From Sequoia sempervirens (lineage: Eukaryota; Streptophyta; Pinopsida; Cupressales; Cupressaceae): a stretch of 64,000 nt of DNA. Location of the stretch: assembly GCA_007258455.2 (NCBI GenBank), contig VDFB02270651.1, forward strand, positions 496,297,179 through 496,361,178, in the 5' to 3' direction. Below the pieces are notes generated by a model that searched no databases, was not told where the DNA came from, and saw only the letters and a program-made list of their open reading frames with translations. Within the stretch, counting starts at the first letter, position 1, and each line of letters starts with the position of its first letter. Position numbers and translations under genes: made by a program. Shown in pieces: positions 48,245 through 60,189 of this stretch.

Positions 48245-49369
48245 GATTCTAGGGTTTATAAACTAGGGCTTCTTTCAACAAACTAAAAACCTACGAATTA
48301 AGAATGAGTTTGACTAAAAACAAACTGAACTAGACAAGCTAATTGCTTTGAAACTACATCAAAGCTTAAAATAAATGCATAAGTAATGAAACCCTAATGA
48401 TAGAGCGATTGAGCGAGTGCAATTTAACAAATTCTAAGCACTTTGAGAAGCAAGGAAGTGATTTTACTTACTGGTTTGCAAGATGCTCGAAATCCCTAAT
48501 TTCATCGCCAAACAAGCTTGAAAATCATAGCACGATCTCCTTGAATGCGCATAATTCTTTTGACAATCTTCAATTATGCTTTAAAATAGGTTTTAATGGA
48601 TTAAAAACCTTCCAATTCTGTAGCTTTGCGTCTTGTCCACCATTATGGTTCACTTGGGCAAACCAGAATGACTCATTTGCCTTCAAAATCAATTTTGAAC
48701 TTTGATCATTGATCCTATGATGAGGTGGCAAGATAAACGACCCAAATTCAGTCAACAGAGTTTGAAAAAGTTGACTATATCCTTCAATCATTCTCTACCA
48801 ATCAGAAATAGGCCATGTGGACCCGAGGTCCCCATCATTTGTGGGCTCCACCATCCTTACCGCTGATGGGAAAATCCACGTGTCGGCTTCCTTGCTTCCC
48901 TGTGATCCTTAACCCGCATGCAAATTTTAGTAGCAGGGAGGTGGGGAAGGGCTCATATTAGATATTGAACCTTTAACATATGTGTGCTTTAACACAAGAC
49001 TACTATCCTGTGCACATAACCTTTAGATACAACCGACGGCCAAGATTAAAAGATCTCATTTTATTTTAAAACATGTGCCTCATATTTCCCTTTAGTAACG
49101 CATAATTTAATACATTTGACCCCCTCCTGAAATATTTCATTAATATTTCATCAAATTATAACGCTTGCAAAGGATTCAAACTTAGGATTTTTTCAGAAAT
49201 GGTTTAAGCAACTCAGAAACCCTAAGGCATGACAATAATTGAAACCCTAAGCCCTAGGTCATGAAAATAACTAGATTTTACAAAATTTTTGAGTGGAACA
49301 CAAAGCATTTTTAGGGGTTCCACCAAGGAGATCTATTTTTCTAATGAAATTAGGAAAAGTATAGGTGTG
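48245..49369 (-). promoter_or_regulatory. Upstream region of the copy B pseudogene
   Basis: No coding sequence is supported here. Read on the minus strand toward the ATG at 48,244, it contains a possible splice donor (CCAGTAAGTAAA, around 48,470) and then AT-rich sequence with AAACCCTAG-type ends, which would fit a 5' leader with an intron. No convincing TATA box was identified. The far end abuts the copia LTR. Confidence 0.3.
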
Positions 49370-50037
49370 TTATATCATTCCATCACATATCACACACAAC
49401 ACACACTTCCATATTTTTCTTTATTTCACATACAAAGATCTAGGGAAAGGTAGGAACATAAAATATTAGCACGTTCCCAAATCCACAAGATAGGAAACCA
49501 CAATGCAGAGAAATGTGGAGAAACCCCATTTCTCCAAGACAACCTTCTACACAAGTAGACACACTGTCAAACACATCTTCCACTGTTGCATGATCTATAA
49601 CCTAAAACTATGGATATAACACCTCTTAACACCTCTGATTATCACATCCAAACTGAACAAGTTTATCTTTAACCATGAAGAAATATAGAGCACAACACTA
49701 AACGCACCTATGTCACACTGCAAAATCTTTTATTCAAATTTTCTCAAAAGCACTTGGAAACCAAGTGAACCAGCTACATTAGCAACACCACAAACACCTG
49801 ATCAACATATCTACAACATTTGCAACACCTTCTCAATAACAAAAACACTTCTGAACATGGCCAAACTAGAGTTTGACATCAAATCAGAACATGAATGACA
49901 ACATAGTGCAACAATTTCCAACAATCTCCCTGACCATGCTAGAGGTTGACATCAATGTGACATAAAGCCACAAAAAATCCACACTAGTGGTTGATATCAA
50001 TGAAAACACTAATGAAAACACCAACAAATCTCCAACA
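49370..50037 (-). repeat. 3' LTR of minus-strand copia element 1
   Basis: On the minus strand the LTR begins TGTTGGAGATTTG immediately after the polypurine tract. It shares with the LTR of the second copia element the block TCTCAAAAGCACTTGGAAACC (plus strand about 49,742), AACCACAATGC(A/G)GAGAAATG and the TCATTGATATCAA start region. The distal end (near 49,370) is a guess because no second LTR of this copy is in the window. Confidence 0.65.
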
Positions 50038-50052
50038 ATCTCCCCCTTTTTC
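50038..50052 (-). other. Polypurine tract of copia element 1
   Basis: GAAAAAGGGGGAGAT on the minus strand directly precedes TGTTGGA. A second similar junction (GGGAGATTGTTGGAAATTG) lies about 115 bases further in, at 49,920-49,930, so part of the LTR start appears duplicated. Confidence 0.75.
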
Positions 50053-50439
50053 ATTGATGGCAATACCAACTCTAAAAAACCATCAATCAATAGAAGCAAC
50101 TTTGCAAGTCCAACACTCATACAACTCTTCAATCCTCCCCCTAATTGGAAAATTCCTTACACTTCTACCACTTTCCCAAACTTCACTCTTTCTTTCCCTT
50201 TCCTTCATTTTTCTCCCCCTTGAGGATTTTTTCAAACTTTAATCTCTCTGCCTTTGACATCAACGGAAAAGGGAAAAATTTGCATACTTCACTTCAGGAA
50301 ACTCTAGCAAGAAACTTTCTCACACTTACTTTTTCTCTCTCTCCACAACTCTCTCTCTACTACTCTCTCCCCTTAGGGGCACAAGATATGCTCCCCCAAA
50401 TTCACCAATTAAAACAAACCACTACCTACTCCCCCTGAG

Positions 50440-52290
50440 AGGTAGCCTTCATCAATCTAGGACCAAGAAGGTATCTTGAAATACTCCATAGACCTATGCA
50501 CACTCTTATGCATCTAATTGAAAGGAGGTGTAATAACCCATAACTTCTACCAGAGATACTTAAATGTATCTTTTGGAAGATCCTTTGTGAAAATATCTGC
50601 AACTTGATCCTTTGTAAGCACATACTCTAGCTTCAACCCATTCTTTACAACTTTCTCTCTAAGAAAGTGATGCCAGATAGAGATATGTTTTGTCCTTGAA
50701 TGCATTACTGATGTTTTTAAAATATTTATAGCACTTGTATTATCACACTTGACATAGAAATAGGCTCATCATATGAAACTTTGATATCCTTCAATGTCTA
50801 CTTCATCCACAACTCTCATGTACAACATGATGTTGTTGCAATATATTCTACCTCTGAAATAGATAATGACACTAAATCCTACTTCTTACTCAACCAAGAA
50901 ACTAATCTACTTCCAAGAAAGAAAGCACATCCACTTGTACTTCTTTTATCATCTATACAACTTTCCCAGTTTGCATCTGTATAAGCACTCAAAGAGAAAT
51001 CAATACCCCTAGGATACCATAGACAAAAATATGGAGTGCCCTTCAAGTATCTGAATATCTTTTTAACTGCTACGACATGTGATTCTATAGGATCTTCTTG
51101 AAATATTTCCACAAGACAAACTACATGCACAATATCCAATCTAGTAACAACAAGATATAGTAGTCCACCAATAATTGATCTATACTTGCTCTGATCTATC
51201 TTAGGAGATTAATCATTTTTTCTCAACTTGCAACTAGCAAGCATGAGAGTACACACTAGTTTAGAATCCTCCATTCTAAACTTCTTCAACATTTCCTTGA
51301 CATACTTTGACTATGAAATGAAAGTACCTTTTTCTGATTGATTAATTTGTAACCCAAGGAAGGAATCCATCTCCTCGAACATTGACATCTCAAACTCTTT
51401 TTACATCTACTCTGCAAATATCTTACACATACCTTCATTTCCTCCAAATATTATGTCATCAACATACACAACCATAATTAGGATCTAATTCCCTCAACCT
51501 TGAAGTAAATATTTCTATTAGTAACTTACCCTTTTTGAATCCTTGCGATGACAAGTATATGTCTAGTCTTGCATACCAAGCTTTAGGAGCTTGTTTGAGT
51601 CTATACAATGCCTTTTTTAATCCGGAGACCATATCAGAATCTTTTAGAAATAAAAAAACTTATGGTTGTTTAATGTAAACCTCTTCTTCTAACTCACCAT
51701 TCAAGAAGGCAGACTTGACATCCATTTGATACACCTTGAAGTCTTTATGTGTTGAAAAACCCAAAAACATTCTAATGGCTTCTATTCTTTCCATTGAAGC
51801 AAAAGTCTTCAAATTATATTCCTTGCACTTGTGAATAGGCCTTACATAGTAGTCTAGCCTTATTTCTGACAACTTTTCCATCCTCATTCAGTTTGTTCCT
51901 GAAAACCCATTTAGTTCCTATCACATTCTTGTTTGTTGGACTTGGAACCAATTCCCAAGTATGATTCTTCTCAATCTTTCTCAACTCTTCTTCCATAGCT
52001 TTGATCCAGTTCTCATCCTTGCATGCTTCAGGTACTATTTTAGGTTCTACTTTTGAAAGTAAACAAAAATTTACCTGTTCCCCTATCATAGCAACTTTTC
52101 TTCTTGTTAACACATTTTTTCTCTTATCTCCAATGATTTTATCTTCAAAATGATTCTTGTGCACATACTTAGGAGTCTTAGGGATCTTTTCTGGATCTTT
52201 TTCCTCTTCCATTTTCATCTCTTTTTCTTTCTCTTCATCTTTTTCTTCATTGCAAGGGGTTTCATCAGATTCATATCCTTCTATCAACGC
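50440..52290 (-). pseudogene. copia element 1: reverse transcriptase and RNase H
   Basis: From high to low coordinates: an acidic linker, KDENWIKAMEEELRKIEKNH, GTKWVFRNKLNEDGKVVRNK, YQMDVKSAFLNGELEEEVYI (51,730-51,660), the catalytic YVDD at 51,466-51,455 with DIIFGGNEG, then IFRYLKGTPYF, DANWESCIDDKRSTSGCAFF (RNase H, about 51,010) and a terminal QRIKLQIF region near 50,610. Motif order is that of copia Pol. Frame changes and several stops (TAG/TGA) break it. It follows the integrase of the same element and ends close to the polypurine tract. Confidence 0.88.
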
Positions 52291-52559
52291 AAAAATTTGA
52301 TGTGGTTTTTCACTAATTTGACACTTTCACTTTCAACAGTCTTCTTCAACCTTTAGTTATAACATTTGTATGTCTTTCTTTTTTTAGAGTATGCAAGGAA
52401 TATTTCTTCATCAGATCTTGCATCAAAAATTCCCAAGTTTTATTCATCTCTCCTAATATAGCATTTGCTTCCAAACACTGAAATATTTCATAGTAGGAGG
52501 TTTTCTATACCATATCTCATAGGGGGTCTTTGAATTGTTCACTCATACTTGTCCTCTAT

Positions 52560-53361
52560 TAAGAATGTATACTACAATATGAATTGCTTCTTTTTAGTAG
52601 ACTTCTGGTAGATTTTCTTCCTTTCCACAACTCCATTCTGCTAAGGAGTCTTAGGAGCTAATAACTACCTCTTTATTCCATGATCTTCACAAAAACTGTT
52701 AAACTCTTTGGATGTGAACTCACCACCTATGTCAAACCTCAAGCACTTGATTTTCAAATTCATTTAATTCTCAACCATAGATTTAAAAGCTTTGAAATTA
52801 TCTAGAGCTTCTGATTTTTCTTTGAGAAATGTCACCCAAGTCATTCTAGAATAATCATCTATTAATAACATGAAATACCTATCACCTTGCGAGATTCTTA
52901 TTTTGGTAGGTCCACATAGGTTTGTATGCACCAACTCCAAAGACCCTACAATAGAATGTTCTTTAGTTCTCAAACTCTTCTTTGTTTTCTTTCCAAATTG
53001 AAACTCTTTTTAGATTACATTGATAGATTTTGTAATCCTTGGTAGATCTCTCATAGCATCAATAAAATTGATCTTCACTAGGCTATCAAAGTCAATATGA
53101 CCCATTCTTCTATGTCACAACCAACTTTCATTGATTTGAGACAAAAAAGAACTTAACACCACCACATTTGAGCTTATAAACATTTCTTTCTGTCCTTGTA
53201 CTTGTACCAACCAAATTTTTGGAGCTTCCTTTTCTAATTTCACAACCATCATCTTGAAACACCAAATTGTATCCTCTGTTGCACATTTGTCCTACACTTC
53301 CTACACTAAGAAGACTATGCCAGAGACCCTTGACATAAAGAACATCATCTATTTTACACAT
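52560..53361 (-). pseudogene. copia element 1: integrase region
   Basis: Contains the pre-integrase segment (VLYVKGLWHSLLSVG, about 53,340) and the integrase core: LELVHTNLCGPTKIR, where the first catalytic Asp is replaced by Asn, DRYFMLLIDDYSRMTWVTFL, and further broken sequence up to QNGVVERK. It would insert the element's DNA; the Asn and stops make it inactive. Confidence 0.85.
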
Positions 53362-53449
53362 TCCATCAAAACTATTTGAGCCTTTTCCATAGATCTTAGC
53401 AGATGTATCATCACCAAACTTAACAAGACTACCATCATACTTCTAAAGT

Positions 53450-54145
53450 TTAAAAAACTCTCTTGTCACCTATCATATGATTTGAGCATCCACTATCAAT
53501 TATCCAATAGTTTCTCTCCTCTCTTGCATGAAAAACACTTTCCTTCATACATCTTTTAGGATTAGTAGAATTAGTTCCAAAATTTAAATCCATGAACAAG
53601 CGTTCATCACTATCGTCATCAGGATAGTCTAATTCCTCATCATCAAATACACCTTTGTCTTTTTCAACATAGTAACTTTTCTTGATAGATTTACCTTTAT
53701 GATCCTTATGTTTGTCATTTGCAACTTTTATTGGACATTTAGAAGCATAATGACCTATCTTTCCACAATTGAAAGACTTAAAGATTAACTTACCTTTGTA
53801 TTTTATTGTTCCCTTTTTCAATCTCCTTACAAAATTTGCTTCCACCTCATCAAGATCATCAAGATCTGATTCATCATCCTTCTCTCCCTTTCTGAATTTA
53901 AAGGAAGTTTCTTTCTTTGTAGCATCTTGATGAAGATATCTCAATTCATAAGAAATCAAAGCACCAAACATATGATATATGTAATATTGATCTAAATTGT
54001 GAGCTTCCGCAATAGCAGAAACTTTAGAACTATACGTTTTAGGAAGAGTTCTCAATACCTTTTTTACAACTTCACTTTCTTCCAACTTACCACCAAGACC
54101 ATTGATGGCATTAACAACTTCATCCATGTTAGAGTAATCAGGATA
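53450..54145 (-). pseudogene. copia element 1: gag end and protease start
   Basis: A 225-codon open frame reads VVKKVLRTLPKTYSSKVSAI (Gag), ANFVRRLKKGTIKYKGKLIF, a zinc knuckle FKSFNCGKIGHYASKC whose first Cys is Ser, and WIIDSGCSNHMIGDK with an intact protease Asp-Ser-Gly. The N-terminal roughly 100 codons of Gag are missing: the sequence stops at about 54,150 where a plus-strand LTR begins. Confidence 0.88.
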
Positions 54146-54151
54146 ATCACT

Positions 54152-54522
54152 TGATAATTAATTATTCATTAATTAATTATTAAGTCCCTTATTACTTTAG
54201 TTCACTTAAGCTAAACTTAGGAGTTCCTTTTTATTATTAGATTGGCCTAATTATAGGTCTAGTTGTCTCATTGCATGAGATTAAGACACTTGTCACAATC
54301 TAATGCAATCCTCATCTAGGGTTTTCTTTTGCATTCTTTTATAAAGCTTGCAAATTCATTGTAACCATTCAATTCAGAACCATTTAGGTTAATACATAGC
54401 AAATCATTTGCTCTTTTGGATTCAATTTCTTCTCTCTTAGTTGCATAACAAATCAATTGCTTTGATCTTTCTTCCAGCAGGTGATTTTTGGGTGTTGTGG
54501 AGTTCAATCATAAACTTCAACA
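54152..54522 (+). repeat. LTR of a plus-strand copia element
   Basis: Starts TGATAATTAATTATTCATT and ends AACTTCAACA, directly followed by a tRNA-Met-type primer-binding site. About 371 bp. No matching 3' LTR or gag was found, so this is the front end of a truncated or rearranged copy. Confidence 0.75.
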
Positions 54523-54905
54523 TGGTATCAAAGCTCTAGATCTGTAGCTTCCTATTCGAATTCTGAGAGATCTGACCTTGAGGGAAAAATCAACTCATCT
54601 TAAGGTGAAACATGCATCACCTTTGCACTAATTTAGAACCATTTAGGTTAATACATTGCACATATCAGTGCTTTTCTAGATTCAAGCTTTTCTTTCTTGG
54701 TTGCATAGAAAATTAGTTGCTTTGGTCTTTCTTTTGTGATAGGATATTTTCTTGCAGGTGATTTCTAGGAGCTGCCGAAATCAATCATCAACTTCAACAT
54801 GGTATCAAAGCTCCAGATTTGTAGGTTCCTATCCAAATTCTAAGAGATCCAAACTTGAGGGAAAAATCATCTCATCCTAAGGCAAAATGAGCATCATCAT
54901 TGTGT
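54376..54905 (+). repeat. Tandem duplication of LTR end, PBS and leader
   Basis: Unit 1 from 54,376 and unit 2 from 54,635 both begin AGAACCATTTAGGTTAATAC and both contain the LTR end, the primer-binding site (54,523 and 54,800) and AGGGAAAAATCA(A/T)CTCATC. They have diverged by substitutions and indels. Confidence 0.85.
54523..54534 (+). other. Primer-binding site (initiator Met tRNA type)
   Basis: TGGTATCAAAGC, one base off the TGGTATCAGAGC usual for plant copia elements. A second copy, again TGGTATCAAAGC, is at 54,800. Confidence 0.85.
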
Positions 54906-55663
54906 CCAAAATGGTCGAAAACCTAAAGATCTCATGCCGTTTAATCAATTTATGAGCAATTGCAAGAAAGGATTTTTTTTTAAAGGGAACACAAATTCGT
55001 ATAGATTTGGGCCCTATTCTACCTCGATTTGCATGCATAGGTACAATAGGGTTTGATATTTTAGTTTTTTTAATCCATTGATCAAAAATAATATTTCAGG
55101 GTTTTTAAATATTTTATCCTGAAAATAAAAAAATAAATAATCAAAAATTGCTTTTTGAAATAAAAAACAAAATAAAATATTTGGATTTTATTAATTTTTT
55201 TTTCCAAAAAATAAAAAAATCATAAAGCAAAAATCTTTTCAAAAAACACAATTTTTTTTTATAGGTTTGGCCTACGCAAGGTTGTACATTGTGCAACCGT
55301 ACTCGCCTACTACCTCTAACCCCCACGCGGGCCCCATTTGTAGCTAGCGGTGGCTTTATTAAAATTGACTGGGCGAAAAAAAAGGCGGCCAAAATCTTAA
55401 AGATTCCAATAGAATCTTTCAAATCAGTGCCTCCAATTAAATAAAACAACGACTGCCCATTGAAATCCGACACGTGCACAAAAAATCTGGCAAAATAATC
55501 TTCCACAAATTTTTTTGACAACTCATCAGAATATTCTAGCATCCCCTAAGGTTTACGAACGACCACAAAATTTTAGTAACAAGGTCTTTTTTTCATGATG
55601 AAGGGAATATTCTAGGAATATCCCATGATAGCTAGATGACCATCAAATTTAACACACTGGATT

Positions 55664-55675
55664 GCTGACGTCAGC
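55664..55675. promoter_or_regulatory. GCTGACGTCAGC palindrome (bZIP-type core)
   Basis: A perfect 12-bp palindrome with the TGACGTCA core that plant bZIP factors bind. No gene is placed to use it, so function is open. Confidence 0.35.
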
Positions 55676-56473
55676 GTGGTGTCGCTAGTCGTATGACTCC
55701 TCCAAGCCCCCTCCTAGCCTTCATTTGCCTTCAAGGATCAATTTTTTTCTTTTTGGAATAACTTGGGAATATGATGTGATGCAATCAAGGGAGGTCCTAC
55801 AATCACACAAAACAAAATTCCAACCAGAAACAACAATTACCAAATCACAATCTCACCAAAATCTCTTCAATTCAATAAAACCACTCTCTTCCTTGTAGCC
55901 TTGCTCTTTGACTAAATCGGGTAAATCTTCACAATCACACCCTTTCAGACCAAAACCTAACCCACTTCAGGGACCTATTTTGACACTCAATAACATTCTA
56001 ACAAATCACCATAGACTCCTTTTGAACAAGCTCGCCAAAACTGGTTTTTCTCACTTTCTAGGCCTCAAATTAGGCCTCTTTTCCAAAACTTGTAAAATCA
56101 ATTGGGAAACAATACATATATGTCAAAACCAAAAAATCCTCAATCAGATCTTAGGAATTCAATCACCCAATGGCCAAACCACAAAACCCTCTTTCAAAGC
56201 CTAGAAACCCTAGGGCTTATTGAAAACCAGTCATCCCACACTTACACAAACTCACCAACACCTCCAACACCTCCAACAGGTCCTACTTAGCTTGTACAAA
56301 CTCAAATTAACATAAAACAATGCTTCCCCAACCAAATTCCCACTTTGACATATCAAAACCTCCAAATTTCACTTGGAAAACACAAATTTCAAACCTAGGG
56401 CTTCATGCCCAACTCTTTTTTTGACCTCCCTTGCACTCACTCACCATTTCCACACCTAAAACTAATAAACTAT

Positions 56474-56517
56474 ACCCATTCCACCGAGTAACAGGGCTGA
56501 AAGTAGGTGGAATGGGT
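56474..56517. repeat. Inverted repeat, 12-bp perfect arms
   Basis: ACCCATTCCACC at 56,474-56,485 and GGTGGAATGGGT at 56,506-56,517 are exact reverse complements around a 20-base loop. There is no T-run after it and no nearby gene. Confidence 0.8.
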
Positions 56518-57585
56518 TAAATCATTGTTTAAACTATCAAAACCCTTGAAAAACCTGTTTCAGATCCGGTCTGAGAAAACTATCAATTAAATGCACAAAA
56601 CTTGATGAGGAACCTTAAAAATGGAGCCAAATGAAAGTTGAGACAAATTACAATGCTGCTCCAAAACAATTTGAACCAATAATGTACTGTACAGGTAGTA
56701 CAATTGCTGCTACAATAGAAAAATACTGAAAATGGAGTAAAAACTAAATTTTATTGATGATTCAATCCTCAACAATGCTTCAAAAACCTCTTCTTCGAGT
56801 TCCTCAACATATTTAAAAGGTTTTCCCTCCAAAAAAAATTGTTTCAACTTCCAAAACTAACTTTCAAAATACTTGACCGTTGGACTTCTAGTTCTTGCCT
56901 TCTTACAACATTTTCAATTTTGCAAATTTTCAACATTTTGCAATTTTCAAAAACTAAACCTCTTAAACACCTAGAAACCATCAACCTTGACCTATTACAA
57001 CATCAAATGGTCTCATATACCTTATTTTAATGCAAAAAAATCCTAATTTCTAAAGTCTAGACCTCAAAACCATGAATTGACAAACATCTTTAAATGGTGC
57101 CCTTGCACCACGATGCCAAAATAGGGCAAACGAGATATCGACAAAAAGTTGGTTTCAAAAACTTTCCAGTGGTGCAAGTCTCATTATGAGATTTTGCTGC
57201 TGGTTCTTGTTATTCTCAATCAAAGTCATATCTTTATTTTTCACTTACGATCTCACAAATTTTTTCCTGTATCTTCAATTTTCGTGATTCAAGTGACATT
57301 GGAAAGGTATTTGAGAGCTCTTCCGATCTATTCATGCACTTTTTCTAGAATCTATCCCATGTATATTTTATTCAATATTTTGTGTTTTCACCTTCTTCCT
57401 AGTTACTTGGATGTATTGACACCTGGAAAGGATATGTTTATGTAGAATGACATTATTTGATCTACTTTATCAGTACTAAGGTTATTAGTCTCTAATTTTT
57501 TCATTTGAGTGAGTATCATGGGATTTTTTATTCACCCTTCTATGATTAACATGGATAAGGATATGAGTCTTGGAAAAATGGCATC

Positions 57586-57966
57586 TTGAGACATCTCAGG
57601 TGGCTTGATATTATACCTTATCTATATGGAATCATACCTACACTAGACACACAAGGGAGTTTATTAGCATGGGGTATCATCCGAGATCATATTGTAGAGG
57701 TTAAATGTTCTAGTGTTGATCTTGAAACTATGTGTGTTGTATCAGACATTGAATATCCCCACACACTTTGGACATTACTTTGGGAGATCCATGGAGACCC
57801 TCATATCTCTCCATACCCAGAGGATCCTATTGTAGATTGTCTCATCACTCTTGCAGATGCAAATTGCATGCCCTTCGATGATGATACTTTAGAGGAGCTT
57901 GAGTATATCACAGGTCTTGCATGTTCCGATGGTTCAAATATTTATCTTCATGTTCCCACTCTATAG
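57586..57966 (+). pseudogene. Possible copia gag-like fragment
   Basis: A 126-codon open frame reads DTQGSLLAWGIIRDHIVEVK and DIEYPHTLWTLLWEIHGDPH. The hydrophobic block followed by a Leu-Trp-x-x-Leu motif is reminiscent of the Gag domain of copia elements, but the match is weak. Protein-like sequence continues with TAG and TGA-type breaks to about 58,220, where an LTR-like repeat starts. It may instead be an unknown transposon ORF. Confidence 0.35.
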
Positions 57967-58225
57967 ATTGAGACTACATAATCTTCTATTGTTCCTAATT
58001 AGTTTGATATCTCCACATCCTTGGCCCCTATTGGTTTAGTGCAACAGGACATCCATCATCTTCCAGACATAGCTACTTGGGATTTGCATCTTGCAATAAT
58101 ATTATCCTTGTTTGTGGAGTCCTACATTACAAATTTGGAGGATTAATTTGAGGACATTCATCTCCTCTTTGTTGACAGCCACATCAATGTCGTCGACCCA
58201 CCATATTCATCGCCTTTGCAACTTG

Positions 58226-58850
58226 TGTTGAACAAGACAACTGAGAGGGGGGGTTAAATAGTTGTAGCAATTTTAACAATCAAAACCCTCAACAAAAGTT
58301 AGATTTACAAGAATTCACATAACCTTTGTATTGCTAGTGATTAATCATTAAAAACATAAATAGAAACTAGAATAAGTAAAACCATATACACATGAACACC
58401 AGATTTATGTGGAAACCCAATGAGGGAAAAACCACGGTGAGGATTAGCTCACAATATAAAAAAATTCCAAAATTGAATATAGAGGCTCAATGCCAAGACA
58501 AGACACATTGTCTAATGAGGTCTCATTGCCACAAAATTACAAAGAAGATAGAAGAGAGTTGTTATAGAGAAAAAAATATCTCAATGCAACAAAGGTTCCA
58601 CCACAATTTGCTCTCACTTTTGCAGACATTCTTGAAAGTTAGAGTACACCTTCAACTCACTGCCTTCTAGAATTAAACACTTTGAAATTCGTACTGATCT
58701 GCTCAAACTTGCATCACACACACATATCTCACATCTCTCTATGTCTCTACACACATCTCAACTCACACTTATACTATCTTCAATCTTGAAACCTTTCCAA
58801 TGTCGGACATTCACAATTTGTATTTATAAATTCAAATTAGCTCGATGCCA
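58226..58850. repeat. LTR-like dispersed repeat, copy 3
   Basis: Starts TGTTGAACAAGACAACTGAG with GAGGGGGGGTTAAATAG, then carries ATGTGGAAACCCAATGAGGG and AAAACCACGGTGAGGATTAG, as in the copies at 20.06 and 21.25 kb. It could be the distal part of the copia 2 LTR (which would then be about 1.6 kb, 58,226-59,824), or a separate insertion beside it. Confidence 0.6.
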
Positions 58851-59159
58851 AAGCATTCCCACAATGGAAGAGAATGAGGGCGACCCAAACACATTATTAA
58901 TGAGGACCTAAATGAGTCCCAACATTCCTCAACACACTTTCACGAGCTTCACAAGTAGTGTTTAGCACAAGATCATCCAACACTTGTGTAAACACATAAA
59001 ATAATTAAGTACACACCTCCTTAACTCAATCCAATCTTTTCGAACACCAAACTTTACTTGAACACGATTTGGAGTAAGTAATGAACACTTGTAAATCCAT
59101 CTAGAACCTTCAAAAAAAAAACTTCACTTGAAGAGTATGAATATTTTGTACATTTGAAT

Positions 59160-59824
59160 AACCCTATTAATCACTGAAATACATTGTAACTCTGAGACTC
59201 ATCAATATCAACACAAGATATCAATTCCTCTTGAACAAAGAAAGAGAGCACCCTTATATAATTATTCTTAGAACCAAAAGTCTTGGAACCACAATGCGGA
59301 GAAATGCATAGTGAATACATTTCTACCAGACCACAACCAAACAAACTAAAATACAAAGTTCACATACTGATGAAAATATCTCACACTATATGACGATCTA
59401 GAAATCCAAATTCTAGATATAATAACTACCAACAATCATGAAAAATTCCTAAAATCCACACAAGCATAGAAGCAACCTAGAAGAAGCACAGAGCACATCC
59501 CAGAGCATACACTGAATATCTGCATGACATTATTTTCTCTATTTATCATTTTTTCTCAAAAGCACTTGGAAACCAAGTACTTGAGACATCATTGTAGCAC
59601 ATACTTCACTCTAACACATCTCCAAACATATCAACATAAGGATAAATCCATGTACTCATAATACTTCTTCAACATCACAACTATGTATGCACAACTTGTA
59701 AACCTTATTTATTACAATTTTCTCACGAATATCCTCAACATATACAACCAATAACCAGCTTCCTTGATATCAATGACAAAAACAACCGTTTGAAATCAAT
59801 GACAACACCTTTATACTTGCAACA
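59160..59824 (-). repeat. 3' LTR (proximal part) of copia element 2
   Basis: On the minus strand it begins TGTTGCAAGTATAAAGG after the polypurine tract. It shares TCTCAAAAGCACTTGGAAACC and other blocks with the LTR of copia element 1. The distal end is uncertain and may lie as far as 58,226. Confidence 0.65.
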
Positions 59825-59839
59825 ATCTCCCCCTTTCTC
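59825..59839 (-). other. Polypurine tract of copia element 2
   Basis: GAGAAAGGGGGAGAT on the minus strand directly before TGTTGCAAG. Confidence 0.8.
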
Positions 59840-60189
59840 ATTGATGGAAACACATGATGTGAAAAACCATCAAAGACAACACAACAACTCTAAACAACTT
59901 TTCTTGCAACTTTTCTTGAATGACTAAGCTTTTTCACATGATGCTTTCTCTCCCCCTTTGGCATCAATGGAAAAGAAAAAAGATGTTTTGCATTGTTCTC
60001 TCCTTTGAAATTGAACCAAGATCTATAATAGCATTGAATACTCTCCCTTAGGAGTACACCCAGACAACTACATAATGACAACACATGACACTATCTGCTC
60101 CCCCTAAGAGGTAGCCACCAAACATTAGTCCATAAGGAAGATAGATCCATAGATCCACTATATTGATGCATATCCATATGCATCTAGTT

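Larger units (their letters stand above)
54906..57580. other. Non-coding stretch, no gene seen
   Basis: Leader-like sequence of the plus-strand copia copy grades into AT-rich DNA. Open frames at 55.1-55.5 and 55.9-56.3 kb have no recognisable content. It contains a 12-bp palindrome at 55,664 and a 12-bp-arm hairpin at 56,474, listed separately. Confidence 0.45.
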
